Positions 44,943 through 58,632 are shown, counted from the stretch's first letter. The stretch: DNA of 64,000 bases from Saccopteryx bilineata (GCF_036850765.1 NC_089496.1:53737113-53801112); one strand, 5' to 3'. Notes: generated by a model from the sequence alone, not told the origin. A program made the numbers and translations.

Positions 44943-45965
44943 CTGTATACATATGTGTGTGCATCTCTGCCTCTTTAACATGCCAGTTACCTGTGTGCGG
45001 TAGCTCAGCGACCCTCCAGGTGGGAGAGCACTGAGTGATACGACGGTCTTCGTGACACTTTCAGATTTTTATAAAACAGTTTTCATTTCCAATGCCTTCG
45101 GGAAATAAAAACTGTAATCAATAAACTTAATGTATAAACAGGTCGCTACACTGTGTCAACACAGTCCCCAAAAGAGAGTAACGAATGATACACAGGAATC
45201 ACGTTGTGACAGGTACTCGTAAAAGCATATAAGCCAACGGGAGTGAAATTCTGACAATGATTGTTATTTTAACACTCTGCGCGGGTGTTACACAAATGAC
45301 CGATAACGTGGACAGATAGGGACAACGGTTCTGTACTAAGCGGTCCATTGATAGATCAGGTCAAGATACGGACGCTCATCAAAGTCTCAGAATGTCAGGG
45401 CTACCGGGTGTATGAATGTGATTTTCTCTCTCCTCCTGTTCTCTGAGAGACATTAGAAGGTGCATTAATTAACGGGTTAATAAGTAAATCTGAGTTTTCC
45501 TTAAAAACCAACGAGACGCGTCCTTCGTCTCCCATTCGGCCGCCCTGCTCTCCACACACCGCACACACACGCCCCCGTGGGTCCAACACCCCTGCGTGGC
45601 CGCGTGGCCTGACGTGGGACGGTCTGCAGCTCCCTGGGCGAGCCTCTCCCCTCTCAGTAAGGCCCTAGGCTGACCACTAAGGGCGCAGCGTCACGGGCAG
45701 CAGCCTCGCCGTACAGGTAGGAGCCCAGCAGCTGCACGCAGGCACCGGTAACGTGGGAACAACACAACGCCTGACAAGTCAGGTCGCTGGGGCTGTCACG
45801 GGGGCGAGCCGGTCGGGCTACAGGGGAGGAACGTGCTGTCTCCTCGCTTCCAGCTTCTTCCCCAAAGACAAGCTGGTCACACGGTACGGACGCACGATGT
45901 CACCACGTTGCGCATCTACTTGGGCCGCGTGGGAAGGCGGCTGATGCTGTGGGATGTCCCCGGTC
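44943..45965. other. intronic sequence without gene
   Basis: AT-rich to 45400, then CpG-richer. No gene or repeat recognised. Confidence 0.5.
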
Positions 45966-46036
45966 AGGGAGCGCGCGGGAGGGAGCGCGCGGGAGGGAGC
46001 GCACGGGAGGGAGCGCGCGGGAGGGAGCGCAGCACG
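45966..46036. repeat. 14-bp tandem repeat, about 5 units
   Basis: gggagcgcgcggga repeats four times with one change (gcac for gcgc), followed by a partial unit. Very CpG-dense. Confidence 0.95.
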
Positions 46037-46624
46037 CATTGTGGGGGAGGGGGAGCTCCCCACTGAGCCTGGGCCTCGGGTTGAACACACATCGTCGTCA
46101 CCACTGTGAGGACACATCGTAAAGCATTATGTAACATGGTATCAGAAAGTATATAAGTGAATTTCTACACGTGCATTCAAGAAAAACACAAGCAAGTCAC
46201 GTGTGCACATTCTGAGGAAGACTTGGTGTCCTCGTGTTTTGTGCAGACAGAGAACCAGGAGATTTTACCAGCTGGAAAGTTTGATCTGAGTCCCTGGTGT
46301 CACAGGGGAGCGGTCACTAAAAACAAAAATAAACCTCGTGTCATCCTTGGGTCAACATCAGAGCTATAGCATCTAGGAGGAAGGCCGTTAAAAATCCCAC
46401 TGGACTCTGCTTATAAACTGTAGCCCACGTGAAGTGTACGTTTCAAGACTTTGGCTATAATATATATATTCAAGGGCACTGACAAGCCACAGCAAGCCCG
46501 GGGTCAAGCAAACACAGACAGCGGTCCAGAGACCTGTCCCGTGGAGCGTCAGAGGGGCCACTGGACGCGGGAAGACCGCAGAAGAGAAGGGACCTGAAGA
46601 GGTGACGAGAGGTGTGGCCTTGGT

Positions 46625-46785
46625 TAAGCTGGGTCACTTCTCTGGGTTTCAGTTTCCTCACGGGTAAGGCGACTTCTAAAAGCACCTCGCTCAGACGGCT
46701 GTGGTGGGAGATTAAATCACTTAAAGCAAAGACATGAGAACAGTGCCTGGCATATAACTGACCTCGGCAAGGGCTGGCTGCCACG
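46625..46785 (+). repeat. MIR SINE fragment
   Basis: 'gggtttcagtttcctcacgg', 'gggagattaaatcactt' and 'acagtgcctggcatataa' are MIR core and 3' motifs in order. Confidence 0.75.
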
Positions 46786-46803
46786 AATAACAACACCTTC
46801 GGA

Positions 46804-46975
46804 CCCTGGCCGGTTGGCTCAGCAGATAAAGAGCATCGTTCTGGAGCGTCAAGGTCATGGGTCCGATCCCCAGTCAGGGCACACACAAGAGGCAACCAAT
46901 GAGTGTACAACTCAGTGGAACAACAGGCAATGTTTCCCTCTCTCTCTCTCTCTCAAGCCAATAGGAAAATTAAAA
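46804..46975 (+). mobile_element. bat tRNA-derived SINE (short VES-like form)
   Basis: Head 'ccctggccggttggctcagc', B-box-like gggtccgatcc, a CT run and an A-rich tail. It directly follows the MIR copy. Confidence 0.83.
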
Positions 46976-49900
46976 TAATAACAGTAACAACAACAACATC
47001 CTCTTCATTATTTTCTGCTGCCTCCAGAGAGCAGAATGAGGCGCAGTGGGGGGGAAAGAGGGACTGGCCATTAACCAGAAAGCCGGCTTTCCTACTTCTG
47101 GGATTCCTTTCTCACTCCTTATCGAATCTAGATGCAATGACAGCAGGTAGACCAGCTTCCCATCTCCTCTGCTTCCCTAGCTCGTTCTAGTGAGTTTCCT
47201 ATCAGCAGAGCTCAAGTTAGAACACTGTATCTTCTGCACACACGATTTACATGAACAAACAATAAATACCCTTAACTCGCCTATTAGGCCAATATGAATC
47301 ATTAAGCTTTCTTAAAAGTAGAATTTGCAGATAAAAACAGGCTGCCCCACTAAATACAGACTTCAGAAAAACAAGATTTTACTATAATTAGTTCCCCCAT
47401 ATTGTGTCGGACATGCTTAACAATCAAGTTTTTTGCTGCTGCCGTTTACCCAAAATTAAAATCTAACTGGGTGTCCTGTACTTTCATTTGCTAAATCTGA
47501 CCACTCCACTTAAAAACGGGTAAATGTGAACAAAAGCCCACGTAACCGAAAAGGGTTTGTTTGTTTTTTAAACAAAATCTTTTAGGATATTTTCCATTTA
47601 GAATGTTTTTCTGACACCAGCAGGAAAAAGGCTGTATGCCTGCCACCCTCGGTTTAAACAACGTCTCAGGAACTCCTCCCCCGTGACGCATCCCTGAGCC
47701 GTGCACGTCTGGGGTCTCCTGTGCCAGCTGACATTGCTCAAGCAGAGGGGACAGCCAGCCGCGTCCTTGTGGTGACCTGGAGCAGCCTTCCGCCCCGTGG
47801 GGTTCCAAGGAGGCAGGCGGATGGGACACTCTGGTTTCACTTCTGTTCGGCACCGAGAACAGGGCTCCTCTGAGCCGGGCACACTTCCACAACCCCTGCG
47901 TCCAACCGTCCAGCGAGGACCGCTGTCAGAGAACGCACCTGTCGCTCTCCTCGGGCTCTCCAAGTCCGGCCGCCGTCACCTGAGCGCTATAAACTCGTGA
48001 CTGGATGCAGACAGCGAGGTATGATTCTGACGCTCCCGCAACGTTTGTATTCCTGTCACTTAAAACGCACGTGGGGTGATTGCGGAGTGTGAGGAAGGAG
48101 AGAGCGGACGTAAGTCACTGCTCTGGCTGGTGCCCGACTACGGAGGGGTTTTACCAGGATGCCACTGACGGCCGACATGCATTTCTGGAGGTCCCCTTCG
48201 GTGGGAAGATGCCACCAGAAGGGACAGGGTCAAACCAGCCACACAGAAGCTGAAACAAGAAGGAGACTGGCAGACTGAAAAAGAAAAAAAAAAAAAAAAA
48301 ACCAGAAAGAAGAACCGAAACAGGAAGAAGAAACCCGAGTCCGAGGGGAATGCAGGTCCCGTGGACAGCCCACAGACGCAGGGAGGTCCGCGGGGGCTTT
48401 GCAGGACGTGGGTAGCAGCGTGACCTGACTCGGCTTCCATGTGACGGCCAACTCCCCGGGCCGTGGGGAAGAGACGAGACAACCCACGTGAAAACACGCC
48501 ACACTTGACCAACTCTTTAGGATACGCCGGTCATCGGGGTCATGAGTCAGCACAGCCTGGGTCCAGGGCTCGGGGTGAGGGCAGAGCCCTCCTCCTCCTC
48601 CGGGGCCGCGGGGGGTGGGAGGCGCCCCCCGGGGCGTTCGTACGGCCTGCGGGACGGACCGGGGAGCCGGAGGAAGGACGAAGAGGAATGGTCCTCAAGT
48701 GGGGCTCCTCCAGAGAGCCCCCCGTAGGAAGTCACTGGGTCTGGATGGCCTTCGAGACTCGCCTGGACCCCTTTCTTATCCCGCCAGCCGCCTCGAACGC
48801 CTCGCGGACGGTGCAGCCAACACCCAGGTGCCTCTGCGGCTCCCGGGCCTAACCCAGCAGGCACCTCGCACCCGGCCCACGAGTCGTCACCCACGGTCAG
48901 TCAGCGAAACGAAAGCCCAGTGGCTTTCGCTTCATTCGGGGACAAATAAGACCGAACTTGGGACCGGAGAACGAAGAGCGGGACCACCACCCAAGGTACC
49001 AAGAGTCTAAAGTAATGTCAAGAGCAAAGGGGCCGGTCACAGAGTGACGTGCGGCGTGAGTGCCCCGAGAGCAGGCTCGCAGGGAGACAGAAGGGGCTGT
49101 GTCCCCTGTCCCTCAGCAGCCGTGTGACAGACGGGCAGAGGGCCGATCCTCTTGGGGTTCGGAATCCTTGCGCATCCAACGGACAGGTGTACCCCAGAGA
49201 GCCGAGAGAGTCAACGAGGTGACACCTGTCACGTTCTGAGCACGGTGCCTCGGCAGGAAATCCATATCCGATAAACGGCACTGGGATGAGCAACAGCAGC
49301 AGGGCAATGAAGTACTGAACCGTGAACACCTTCATTCTTTGAAAAAAAAAAAACCCAAAAAACAAAAAACGGTGTCCTGACTGTGGTGGCAGAAAAATCT
49401 CTGCAAATGGAGCCAGGCCTCGCGAGACCTCCACTACGTCATATTCCGCCTTGAAATCCTCATGAATTACAGTCACGTCTATCAGAGGACCAGGCGCCAG
49501 GACACCCTCCTCTGTGGTTCTGGAAGAGACAGGACAGGCCAGGCGGGGACTTGGCGACTCCACAGGACAGGCAAGGAGGGAGGGAGAACGGCTAGAAAGA
49601 GGGGTGACGGTTTCTGTGGGACCAAATCTACCTCCCCCCCCCTCCTGAGGGTCTAGAATTCCCCATCGAATCAAACATCAGAATGGAAGTTTATTGGAAA
49701 ATCCTTTTGTCTTCCTGTATAAGAGATTGGAAGAGGCGACAATGTATTGTCCAATTAAACCCTTCACTAACGGAGCTGGAAGGGGGAGCAACTTCACCCT
49801 TCTCTTACATAGATGACGTGACACTCAGCACACGTGGGGTTCACACAGAAAAGAGAGGGCGAGGGCAGAGAAGAACACTAACACGGCTTACCGGACACTT

Positions 49901-52240
49901 CGCAACAAAAGCAGCGATCAGACACGGGCAATGCTCCGCCTGCATCCGAAAAGTACGTCATCCTACGCCTGTGGTTTAGTTCCAGATAAATTCTGAATTC
50001 AGAACATATTTACTGCGGAACATATTTAAAATAGAAACCACTTTATTCTGTTTAACTCATTACAGAGATTGTCGGTTTAACATCCATTAGGTCCGCTTTG
50101 TGAACAGATGAAGCACACTCACTTGACATTAGCAGGAATTATAGCTAGCACGGATCACACCCTCAAATAAATGTTCTAATTTTTATAACGTGCTCTTTTA
50201 TTTTATTATTTTTTTCCCAGCGTTTTCATGACACTGATCTGTTAAATAAGCCCTCGGCCCCCATCCATTGCAGCGAGGTACAGGAAGTTTTGGTGCAGTT
50301 TAGGCGGAATGGTTACGGACGAGGAATCCGTAGAATTCCACGTGAATATGATTTCACAGGAGATGGAAATGACGTCCTTTGAAGTGTGCCTTCCGCCAGC
50401 CACCGTTGCCCCCGGCTCCCCTGTCTACCAGCAGCGTGGGTCTCGTGGGTCTCGTTCACAAGCACCCAGAGATGAGGCAGTCTGCCCCAGATTGCTCTGG
50501 GAGTCGGTGGAAGAGAAGAGATTAGCATCTGAACATCTAGAGTTACTAGCAGAGTGCATGACCCACTTCACTGCCACAAAATGAGTCAACCCTCACCTCC
50601 CGAGTTAACCCCCTCCTCCCCAAAGTCAGCGTTCTGGAGACACCAGGGACTCTTTGGGGCACAAACTGTGGAGAAGGAGGAGGAAGGAGGGGGGAGGGGC
50701 AGGGGAAGGGAAAGGCTGCCAACTGTCCAAAGTGCCCAAGAAAATGCTTCCGTCCCCAGGAGAAGAGTCAAGTCCTCATCAAGAATGTATCCGTTCCTAA
50801 GTATGATCCTGAAAAGACTCGGTGGCACAGATGAGCAAGCAGAGAGCTGGACTGAAGACAGGGATCATCAAGGTCCAGTCCCGGAGCACACAACATGAAC
50901 GCTGGGTCAGAGAGTCTACTGATGACCCTGGTTACTGTGCTAAGTCAGGTGACTGCGTGGCGAACCCTGCCCCCCTCCCCGCCTCCTGAGACGAGGGCAC
51001 ACCTCCCTCCCCCACCTCACCGCCGACGACAGGCTGGGGAACTGACTCACTCGGACGGCAGGATGGAAGCTGGTGCCAGTGGACAGGGACGTGCTTACAA
51101 GGGGTGGGCTGGCCCTTGTCTCCCTGCCATATGCTCCGGCACCGTTCGCAAAGCTCCCCTCGGTTTTCTGCCCCTTCAGAGGGGGCACCAGGGTCAACAT
51201 TTATGGGACAGACCTAAGATTAATCCACAGTGAGGCCCCCAGGCCCCAGCAGGCTGGCCCCCTGACCTCGTACACCCCCCAGTCAGCATCCTGAAGCGTG
51301 AGCATGCCCGGGAACAATGTGGCACCACAGAGGGGCGGGGTTACTCGTTCCACGGCCACAGCCGACTGAGACACAGTCAGAAAGAAGAGGTGAGGAGACA
51401 CTCGATTGCCTCTGCTTCGGCCAGGGGCATGCTTAGCGGAAATTTCAACCCGACGCTATTAAAATATTTTAGAGTTGGGCATCTGAAGTGTGTAGCACGT
51501 GCTGGCTGGAAAATTCATCTGTGTGGAGAGCATCCTGAAGTCCCCACCTCACAGCGTGAGGCACCGATCTCAGGAATCGGGCATCTGGAAAAGGAGAACA
51601 AGCACTTTCTTTAAATACAGTCTGCTTAGCATTGCTGAACGGCTGTCCCAGGCCCCGAGGTCTCACACTGCTGACTCCAGCAGTAGGAAGCCGTCACGTG
51701 ACACTGGGTGGGGGGCTGTGAGAATGTTTCCTGCAGTTCCCACAAATGAACCGAGGCAGGAAATCTCCAGACCGGAACACTGAACATGAGACAAAAATCC
51801 GTGTTTTCTTAGAAACCTCTCCCCCGCCTTCACATCTGCACAGAGTAAAGTAACAGGCTCGGACGTCACGCCCACGCCCGGTGACACGCCTGCCCGCCGC
51901 GTTCAAGCCACCGGAGAGCTTTGCTCACTGAACGTTTCCGGCGTGGGGCAGGCTCTGTGCTGGGGGCCGGGCCGCGGCCACTGCGAGGAAGTCACGCAGC
52001 CACCCGAGGAGGCGCACGCTGCTCTCGTCTGCCTTTCAGAGAGTGGAAAAGCCGGGAGGTAAAATGCATGAGTAACCCCACCGGCCGCCGAGCTAGGGAG
52101 TGGTCAGGCTGGAATTCTGGAGCCGGACTGTCTCGCACCAGAGCGGTGCCCTGACCCGTGTCCCGCATGATGAGGAAAAGGTCCAGGGTGGCCAGCTGAC
52201 CACCAGGATCCGCCATGTAGACCTGACAACAAAACCACCT
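46976..52240. other. intronic sequence without gene
   Basis: Five kilobases with A tracts at 48280-48301 and 49340-49352, a CpG-dense patch at 48540-48720 and many chance ORFs. The 218-codon minus frame at 49018-49674 has no domain I recognise. No gene supported. Confidence 0.45.
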
Positions 52241-52245
52241 TCCCG

Positions 52246-52650
52246 GCCCAGGCCGGTTGGCCCAGCAGTAGAGCGTCGGCCTGGCGTGCGGGGGACTCGG
52301 GTTCGATTCCCGGCCAGGGCACACAGGAGAGGCATCCATCTGCTTCTCCACCCCTCCCCCTCTCCTTCCTCTCTGTCTCTCTCTTCCCCTCCCGCAGCGA
52401 GGCTCCATTGGAGCAAAGATGGCCCGGGCACTGAGGATGGCTCTGTGGCCTCTGCCTCAGGCGCTAGAGAGGCTCTGGACGCAGCAGAGCCACCCCCCAG
52501 AGGGACAGAGCATCGCCCCCTGGTGGGCGTGCCAAGTGGATCCCGGTCGGGCGTATGCGGGAGTCTGTCTGACTGCCTCCCCGTTTCCAGCTTTGGAAAA
52601 ATGATAAAACAAAACAAAACAAAACAAAACAAAAAAACAAAAACAAAAAC
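52246..52650 (+). mobile_element. bat tRNA-derived SINE (long form)
   Basis: Complete head with ggttcgattcc, a body and an (AAAAC)n tail. Short flanking repeat ccttcccg on both sides. Confidence 0.9.
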
Positions 52651-54110
52651 CTTCCCGCCTTCCCTCTGCACGGGGAGGACGAGAGCTCGCGTGGTAGCGT
52701 TTGGAGAAGCATCTCCTCTCCCTCTCCACCCCCCGGATGTTCACCTGTCGTCCAGTGGTCAGGCTGCCCACAGAGAAACTTCAAACCTCCAGAAACCAGC
52801 AAACAAGAGGCGAGGTTAAGAATCCATCCCTGAGCAGAGAGACTGATGGGGTCACAGTGGCCTGAGATGGGATAATTTGAGCAATAAAAGCAAAATGACA
52901 GCACTGGGTGGAAAGATACCCAGTGTACAAAAATAAATGTGTCTGTGGCAACACTTACGGGGAAAAGGGCATCACTCCTTCCTGGAGGTCGCAAGGACAC
53001 AAAGATTCCTCCCAAAATTTCAAATACGGAGACAGAAGTGAGCATTTTTATCTTGTCTTTTCTGTACAAACCGCATGTCACGGCAATCAAAGGTCTGCCT
53101 GATGGAAGGATGCCAGCCAAGGAACGATGGGAAGACAAGTGACAGAATTAGAAAAAAATCACCGTCTTTTAACTCCTCAGGGGAAGACACTGAGGACGCA
53201 GGCAGTGATCCTCGGCGGGGGCTGAACCCCTCCCGCGGGAGGGTGCCGGTCCCCCAGGCGACGGAATCGGGCTGACGGCAGCTGAGCGAGCCCACCGAAG
53301 GGGAGACGGGCGGACACCACACCCCTGGTGAAAGAAGGCGCAAGTGCCCAGTGCCGCCCATGAAATACGTTCCCCACGAGGTAAACCAACCAACTTGAGT
53401 CTAACCGTCACGGCTCCAGACCTCTTGTCCGATTTACAGAACATACAGGTTATAGAGGGACAGGTGAAATGCCGGCCGCAGCAGAATCCACACCGCGGCG
53501 CGTCGAAACCCACCCAGGAGCCCTTGTCACCAACAAATCCACAGCATTGGAGGGAAAGCCAGGGCCGCCGCTGAGGGGGGAAGGGAAACAGCTGACTCAC
53601 GGACTTCGGAGACCTGTCCCCACTGCAGACAAGGACTCCGTTCAGACTCCGCACAGGGACGGGGACCAGGCAGGGAAGAACGATGAAAAGATCACCGGAA
53701 ATACGGCTGCTACATCAACTCTTAAAACGGTCGTTCATGACGTTAGGTGCAGCGATGGAAGGGTAATATTTATTTTTTAAATCATCCATCTCAATTAGCA
53801 ATTCATACTGAAGCAGTAGTTGAGGTACAATGACATAATACCTAGGATTTGCCTTAAAAGACTCCAGAAACAGAAGGAAAAAAAAAGTTGCGGGTGGGGG
53901 AGAGGGCTCACGATGTTGGATAAAAATTAATCCACCATAGCGAACGTTCTCTTAGGTATGGGGACAATTAGTCATGTTTAGGTTAACACTCTACCCTCTT
54001 CTTTTTTTCTTTTTTTTTAACATCACCGTTTCATATTAAGTAATTAAGCTTTGGGGGAGGTGGTGTTTTCTACAACATGAGAGTCAATGAAACAGAAATT
54101 TATATATTAT
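52651..54110. other. intronic sequence without gene
   Basis: No gene or interspersed repeat recognised. Confidence 0.5.
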
Positions 54111-54113
54111 ATA

Positions 54114-54155
54114 TGGAGAGAGAGAGAGAGAGAGTGTGTGTGTGTGTGTGTGTGT
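54114..54155. repeat. (GA)n(GT)n compound microsatellite
   Basis: A GA run followed directly by a GT run. Confidence 0.95.
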
Positions 54156-54232
54156 TAGTTGAGAGTGCAGAAAACATCAAACATTCTCCTTCCCGGCCAA
54201 AGCCCGAGGCTGTGTGGACGCACCTCTTAGAT

Positions 54233-54561
54233 CAGGGGTCCCCAAACTACGGCCCATGGGCTGCATGCGGCCCCCTGAGGCTGTTTATCCGCCTCCACCG
54301 CACTTCTGGAAGGGGCACCTCTTTCATGGGTGGTCAGTGAGAGAAGCATAGTTCCCATTGAAATACTGGTCAGTTTGTTGATTTAAATTTACTTGTTCTT
54401 TATTTTAAATATTGTATTTGTTCCCGTTTTGGTTTTTTACTTTAAAATAAGATATGTGCAGTGTGCATAGGGATTTGTTCATAGTTTTTTTATAGTCCGA
54501 CCCTCCAACGGTCTGAGGGACAGTGAACTGGCCTCCTGTGTAAAAAGTTTGGGGACCCCTG
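54233..54561 (+). mobile_element. non-autonomous hAT element, family 'ggtccccaaac'
   Basis: 329 bp, TIRs caggggtccccaaac and gtttggggacccctg, perfect 8-bp target duplication tcttagat (54225-54232 and 54562-54569). Same orientation as the copy at 6043. Confidence 0.95.
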
Positions 54562-55274
54562 TCTTAGATGATGCACGCCCCGCTTGTTAAAACAGTGTGG
54601 CTGAAGCTCTGGCCGAGGGACGCTTCCCAGCAGGGCGAGAAATAAGGATGTGGTAACAGAGGCAGTTTCCCAAACCGACTTTGGCATGCAACATGTCAAT
54701 AAAACCAGCCCCGGAAGAGCCACACCAAGCGATCCCCACAGGGTTGGTTTCGCCGAGCCCGGGGTCACAGGGCGCAGACCCAGGACGGGTGAACTGTGGG
54801 GCGCGTGCCGTCAAGTGAGACGGGGCCCCCAGATCAGGACAGGGTTTGTCTCCATCTGCATAGTCTGCCCCCGGGATCCGAAAGCAACAGTGCGTGGGGA
54901 ACGGGGACCTGCCTCCCTCACCCCCCGCAGCGCCACCGCCACCTGGGGAGGGGGAAATAAAATCAGGAAAAGACCCTGAGCGGCACCGCCCGCCCCGCCC
55001 TGTGCGCAAAGGGAGAAAGGGCAGGAGACAGAGGAAACCGTGGGGTTCTCAGTTCCGCATCCCGGGGCGCAGACGGGCTGTGGTGCACGACTTCTTGTCT
55101 CAGGGTCCCGGGGGCCACTTCCGGCGCGGTCCCCAGCACTGACCCCTCTTTCTTTTCCGAGGCCGGCTCCCCTCGCCCACCCGCCCCGCCGCCCACTCGG
55201 AGCGGGGGCGGAGCTCACGGAGGCAGGAGCGCCTGCTGGTTGTGTCCAACATTCCCCGAGCTGAGCTGCTCTGC

Positions 55275-55430
55275 TGGCCCAGTGACCTGAGGAAACTTCC
55301 TTAACCTTTCACTGTCTCGGTTTCCCTGTCTGTACCGTGGGATTAACACTCTTCCCTACCACGTAGGGTGACCAGCAGGAGCACGTGAATGAATGCCTTT
55401 AAAGAGAGCTGACAGCAGTGACGGGCAGGT
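55275..55430 (+). repeat. MIR-like fragment
   Basis: 'cttccttaacctttcactgt' followed by 'ctcggtttccctgtctgtac' and 'gtgggattaacac' matches the MIR core order. Confidence 0.65.
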
Positions 55431-55782
55431 CGGAGGGGCCCCGTGGTGCTGGTGGGTGCAGAAGACACCCTGGATTTGGATGAACCGAGTCTAAAAAACT
55501 AGTGTAGGATATCTCACTATGTTTTATGTGGTTACTGGATGAAATCGTCATATTTGGGGTATGATGAATTTAAATAGCACATTATCAGAATTAATTTCAC
55601 CGTTTGTAACTGATGACTTTTTGAGTTGTTCGGGGTGGCTACAAGGAACGGGGAAATGAGGTGTGACCAGCGTTTTATTTCTCTTGGACGGGGGCCGTCT
55701 AGAAGGCCGATCTCCGGAATCAGAGGTCCACCCCGCACACCTTGCAGAACCGGAAACGAGGTTTTCTGGGCTGAAGGACAGG

Positions 55783-55856
55783 CTGGGGGTCCCCAGCACA
55801 ACCAGGGGGTCCCTAGCACAACCAGGGGGTCCCCAGCACGCCCAGCAGATCCCCAG
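55783..55856. repeat. 20-bp tandem repeat, about 3.5 units
   Basis: gggggtccccagcacaacca recurs every 20 bp with single changes. Confidence 0.9.
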
Positions 55857-55901
55857 CCCGAGACGAGCAGGAGACGGGCACGAAGAGGCTCTGAGACCCT
55901 T

Positions 55902-56079
55902 CTCCGCCTGGAGAAGCCTCTCTCTGTGCCCAGACGAGCCTCTAGGGGACCACGCACCTGCTCCGCCTGGAGAAGCCTCTCTCTGTGCCCAGGCGAGCCT
56001 CTAGGGGACCACGCACCTGCTCCGCCTGGAGAAGCCTCTCTCTGTGCCCAGGCGAGCCTCCAGGGGACCACGCACCTGC
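55902..56079. repeat. 59-bp tandem repeat, 3 units
   Basis: Units starting ctccgcctggagaagcctct begin at 55902, 55961 and 56020. Not related in sequence to the other 59-bp array at 36445. Confidence 0.95.
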
Positions 56080-56599
56080 TCCCGAGATCTGAGATGACCG
56101 GCGGCCCGTCTCCGACACCCGTGACCTTTCCTGCGCTGTCTGACGGCACGGAGCAGTGAACACGTCACGCCAGGCACGTGCGTGTCACGACCTGGCCGTC
56201 TCTTTCTGCGGGTCATCAGAGCAACCCCATCGGGCCTTCTCTTCCCCCCGCCTCCACCACCGGCCACCTCAGGAAGCCACGCTGCCTGCTGTCCCAGCTG
56301 TGGTGATGCTCTCACGGGCTCACACAACGACCAGGCGAGCCCTCTGCAGGCGAGCTGCGAGAGGTTTGTGTGTGTGTGGGCGACAGAGCCAGGCCCGCCT
56401 TCGCCTCTGCTCCCCGACACCCACACCCTCACCTTCTCCCAGGCTGGCTCTGCAGTCACGGCGCTCAATCCACGAAGATGCCGGGCGCCAGCATGGGAAT
56501 ACCCCGCGCCTGACTAACACGTGGTCAGTATTCACGCTCCGCCTCACCTACGTCCACTGTGGGCGGCGTCCACCGCCCTGGTCCGGCGTCCTTACAGAA

Positions 56600-56790
56600 A
56601 TACATGGACACTTACAGGGTGCCTACCATGTACAAACCCTACTCTACGGGTTTCACATTTTATTTTATTTTTTATCCCCCTCAACAACCCTGTGAGATAT
56701 TTTTACCAACACTTCCCGACAGATGAAGATGTGAAAACTCAACGAGACGTTCAGAAAACAGCTCCCTGCAGACCTGAGAGGTGCACGCGT
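56600..56790 (+). repeat. MIR-like fragment
   Basis: 'agggtgcctaccatgtacaa', 'ctcaacaaccctgtgagata' and 'cagatgaagatgtgaaaact' appear in MIR order. Confidence 0.65.
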
Positions 56791-58187
56791 TTGACGTCAA
56801 CGACGAGAGGCTCGCTGGCCCGGGCAGTGCCGGCCTCTCTACCTGAAGGGGAGGAGCCTGGGCTCCGCTTGTCCTTGGATCTGCACAGGGACCTGCACCA
56901 CAAGCCCCGAGTCTCTTCAAAGCCACAGCTGAAAGCACTCGAGTGAGAACGGCTCTCCGAAGGCACAGGCAGCCCGGGGACGGCTGGCGGTGGCCCCGCC
57001 TCAGAGAGACCACGGTGTTGCCTTAAACGCCCCTCCCCCGTCTCCTTTCCCGGGCCCGACAGGCGGCTGCGGATCAGAAAGCCGTAATCACTGTTCCCGT
57101 TTCAAAACTGCACTGTCCTCCTTCCCCCAGAAGACAGAATAAAACGCACTGACAGCAGGCTCCGGGCGGCCGTAAATTACAGCCTGCACGCCTCGGGGGG
57201 TGTCCGAGGGGCACTGCTCTCCCCCCACCTGCAGGCGCTCGGCGGGTGTGGGGATGGGGACACTGAAATCCCCACCTGCCCAGAATCTCAAGTATCCTGA
57301 GGAATCCAGCTCCGGTTTAACAGCAAACATTGTGTCCTTCCCGTCTCCGGCATCTGGGCGTTACTGTGGCCGATGTGGGCCCCCCGCGGAGATGACTGTA
57401 TCGGAAGGCAGTGAGGACCGGAGCCCCACCATGGTGAAGGCGTCTGGGTGCCTTCCTGAACGGGCAGGGGTCACACTGTTTCTGGAGGGGGTGCAAGTAC
57501 AGTGGGACCCGGAACCGCTCCGTGGTCCCTTCATCGCAACCTCTCACCTGTGCCGTCTCTCAAACCCTCTCCACCACCACCTCCCGCCCCCAAAACCACT
57601 GCTTCTATTCACCCTCTAAAGAATTCTTCCCGGGCAACTCACTTGCTCAAAGCTGCCCTGTACGCTGGTCCTCAAACCATCGTTCTAACACCCTCTTCAC
57701 ACACACAGGAAACTACCTCCCCCTTAAAACTGCAGATGCTCTGACATGTCGCCCATTTTCAGAAGGGGAAAAGCAATCCTGCGCATCCTCGTTTAGATTT
57801 ACTCTGACATCGCAGGGGGAGGGAGTGAGGAACGGGACACAGACGGGAGTCACTCCCTGAGGTTTTACTGTTAAGAGACAGACTATGTAAGTCAGTGACC
57901 CATGACCTGTCTAAGTTACCCAGCTCTGGGAACCCTGGGGCTGGAGAGGTCGGCAGACGGTTGTATAAACATCGTCTTTCTCCTGACGGTGGCAGCGAGA
58001 ACGCCATCAACCAACGGTTTCGTTATTTTCCTACAACGTGCGGCCAGTTCACTGACGCTGTCGAGAGGGACACAAGAACACGGAGGAGTTTGAAGAAACA
58101 AGCCATGAAACAAAAAACACGTCACTAAGTTCCCACAAGAAGATCCAACGGGCGAGTCTCAAGGACTCGGCGGCTCAGAAGTGGGAA

Positions 58188-58370
58188 GGGAGCTGGTCTC
58201 TCTCCGGCACGCCCCGCCGTTACAGGAGGCTGTGTGCGCGCACGGGAGCTGGTCTCTCTCCAGCACGCCCCGCCGTTACAGGAGGCTGTGTGCGTGCATG
58301 GGAGCTGGTCTCTCTCCAGCACGCCCCGCCGTTACAGGAGGCTGTGTGCGTGCACGGGAGCTGGTCCCTG
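58188..58370. repeat. 56-bp tandem repeat, 3.3 units
   Basis: gggagctggtctctctcc starts units at 58188, 58244 and 58300, with a partial copy at 58356. Differences are mainly CpG transitions. Confidence 0.95.
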
Positions 58371-58632
58371 TGCGTCATTGTCAGGCTCCTCTTTGACCCG
58401 TTGCGTATCATGCATTAATTTTATTTTTGTCCTTTCAACTGCTGACGTGCCTCTGCGAGCTGGGATGAGAGCACACCCACCACCACATCACAACGCGAGG
58501 CCTTGCCTGGCACACGGCTGCGCTCCACAAACGCTCACGCCGCTAAGAACATCTCTGGTGCCTCCGAATCCCACCCAGCAGCCAAGACAGTGTGACATGC
58601 CCACGGGGCACTCCAGCACGAGGGGAGGTTGG

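Larger units (their letters stand above)
54570..58187. other. intronic sequence without gene
   Basis: Besides the MIR fragments and two tandem arrays this is GC-rich sequence with CpG clusters (54.9-55.2 kb, 56.8-57.4 kb). No exon could be supported. Confidence 0.45.

Noticed and set aside
49018..49674. A 218-codon minus-strand ORF with a hydrophobic stretch (about FIALLLLLIPVPFIGYG).
   Set aside because: It reads through a poly(A) tract and GC-rich intron, has no recognisable domain, and no splice or start evidence. The hydrophobic stretch alone is weak.
55626..56695. Overlapping ORFs of 140-205 codons on both strands.
   Set aside because: Explained by the 20-bp and 59-bp tandem repeats and high GC content.
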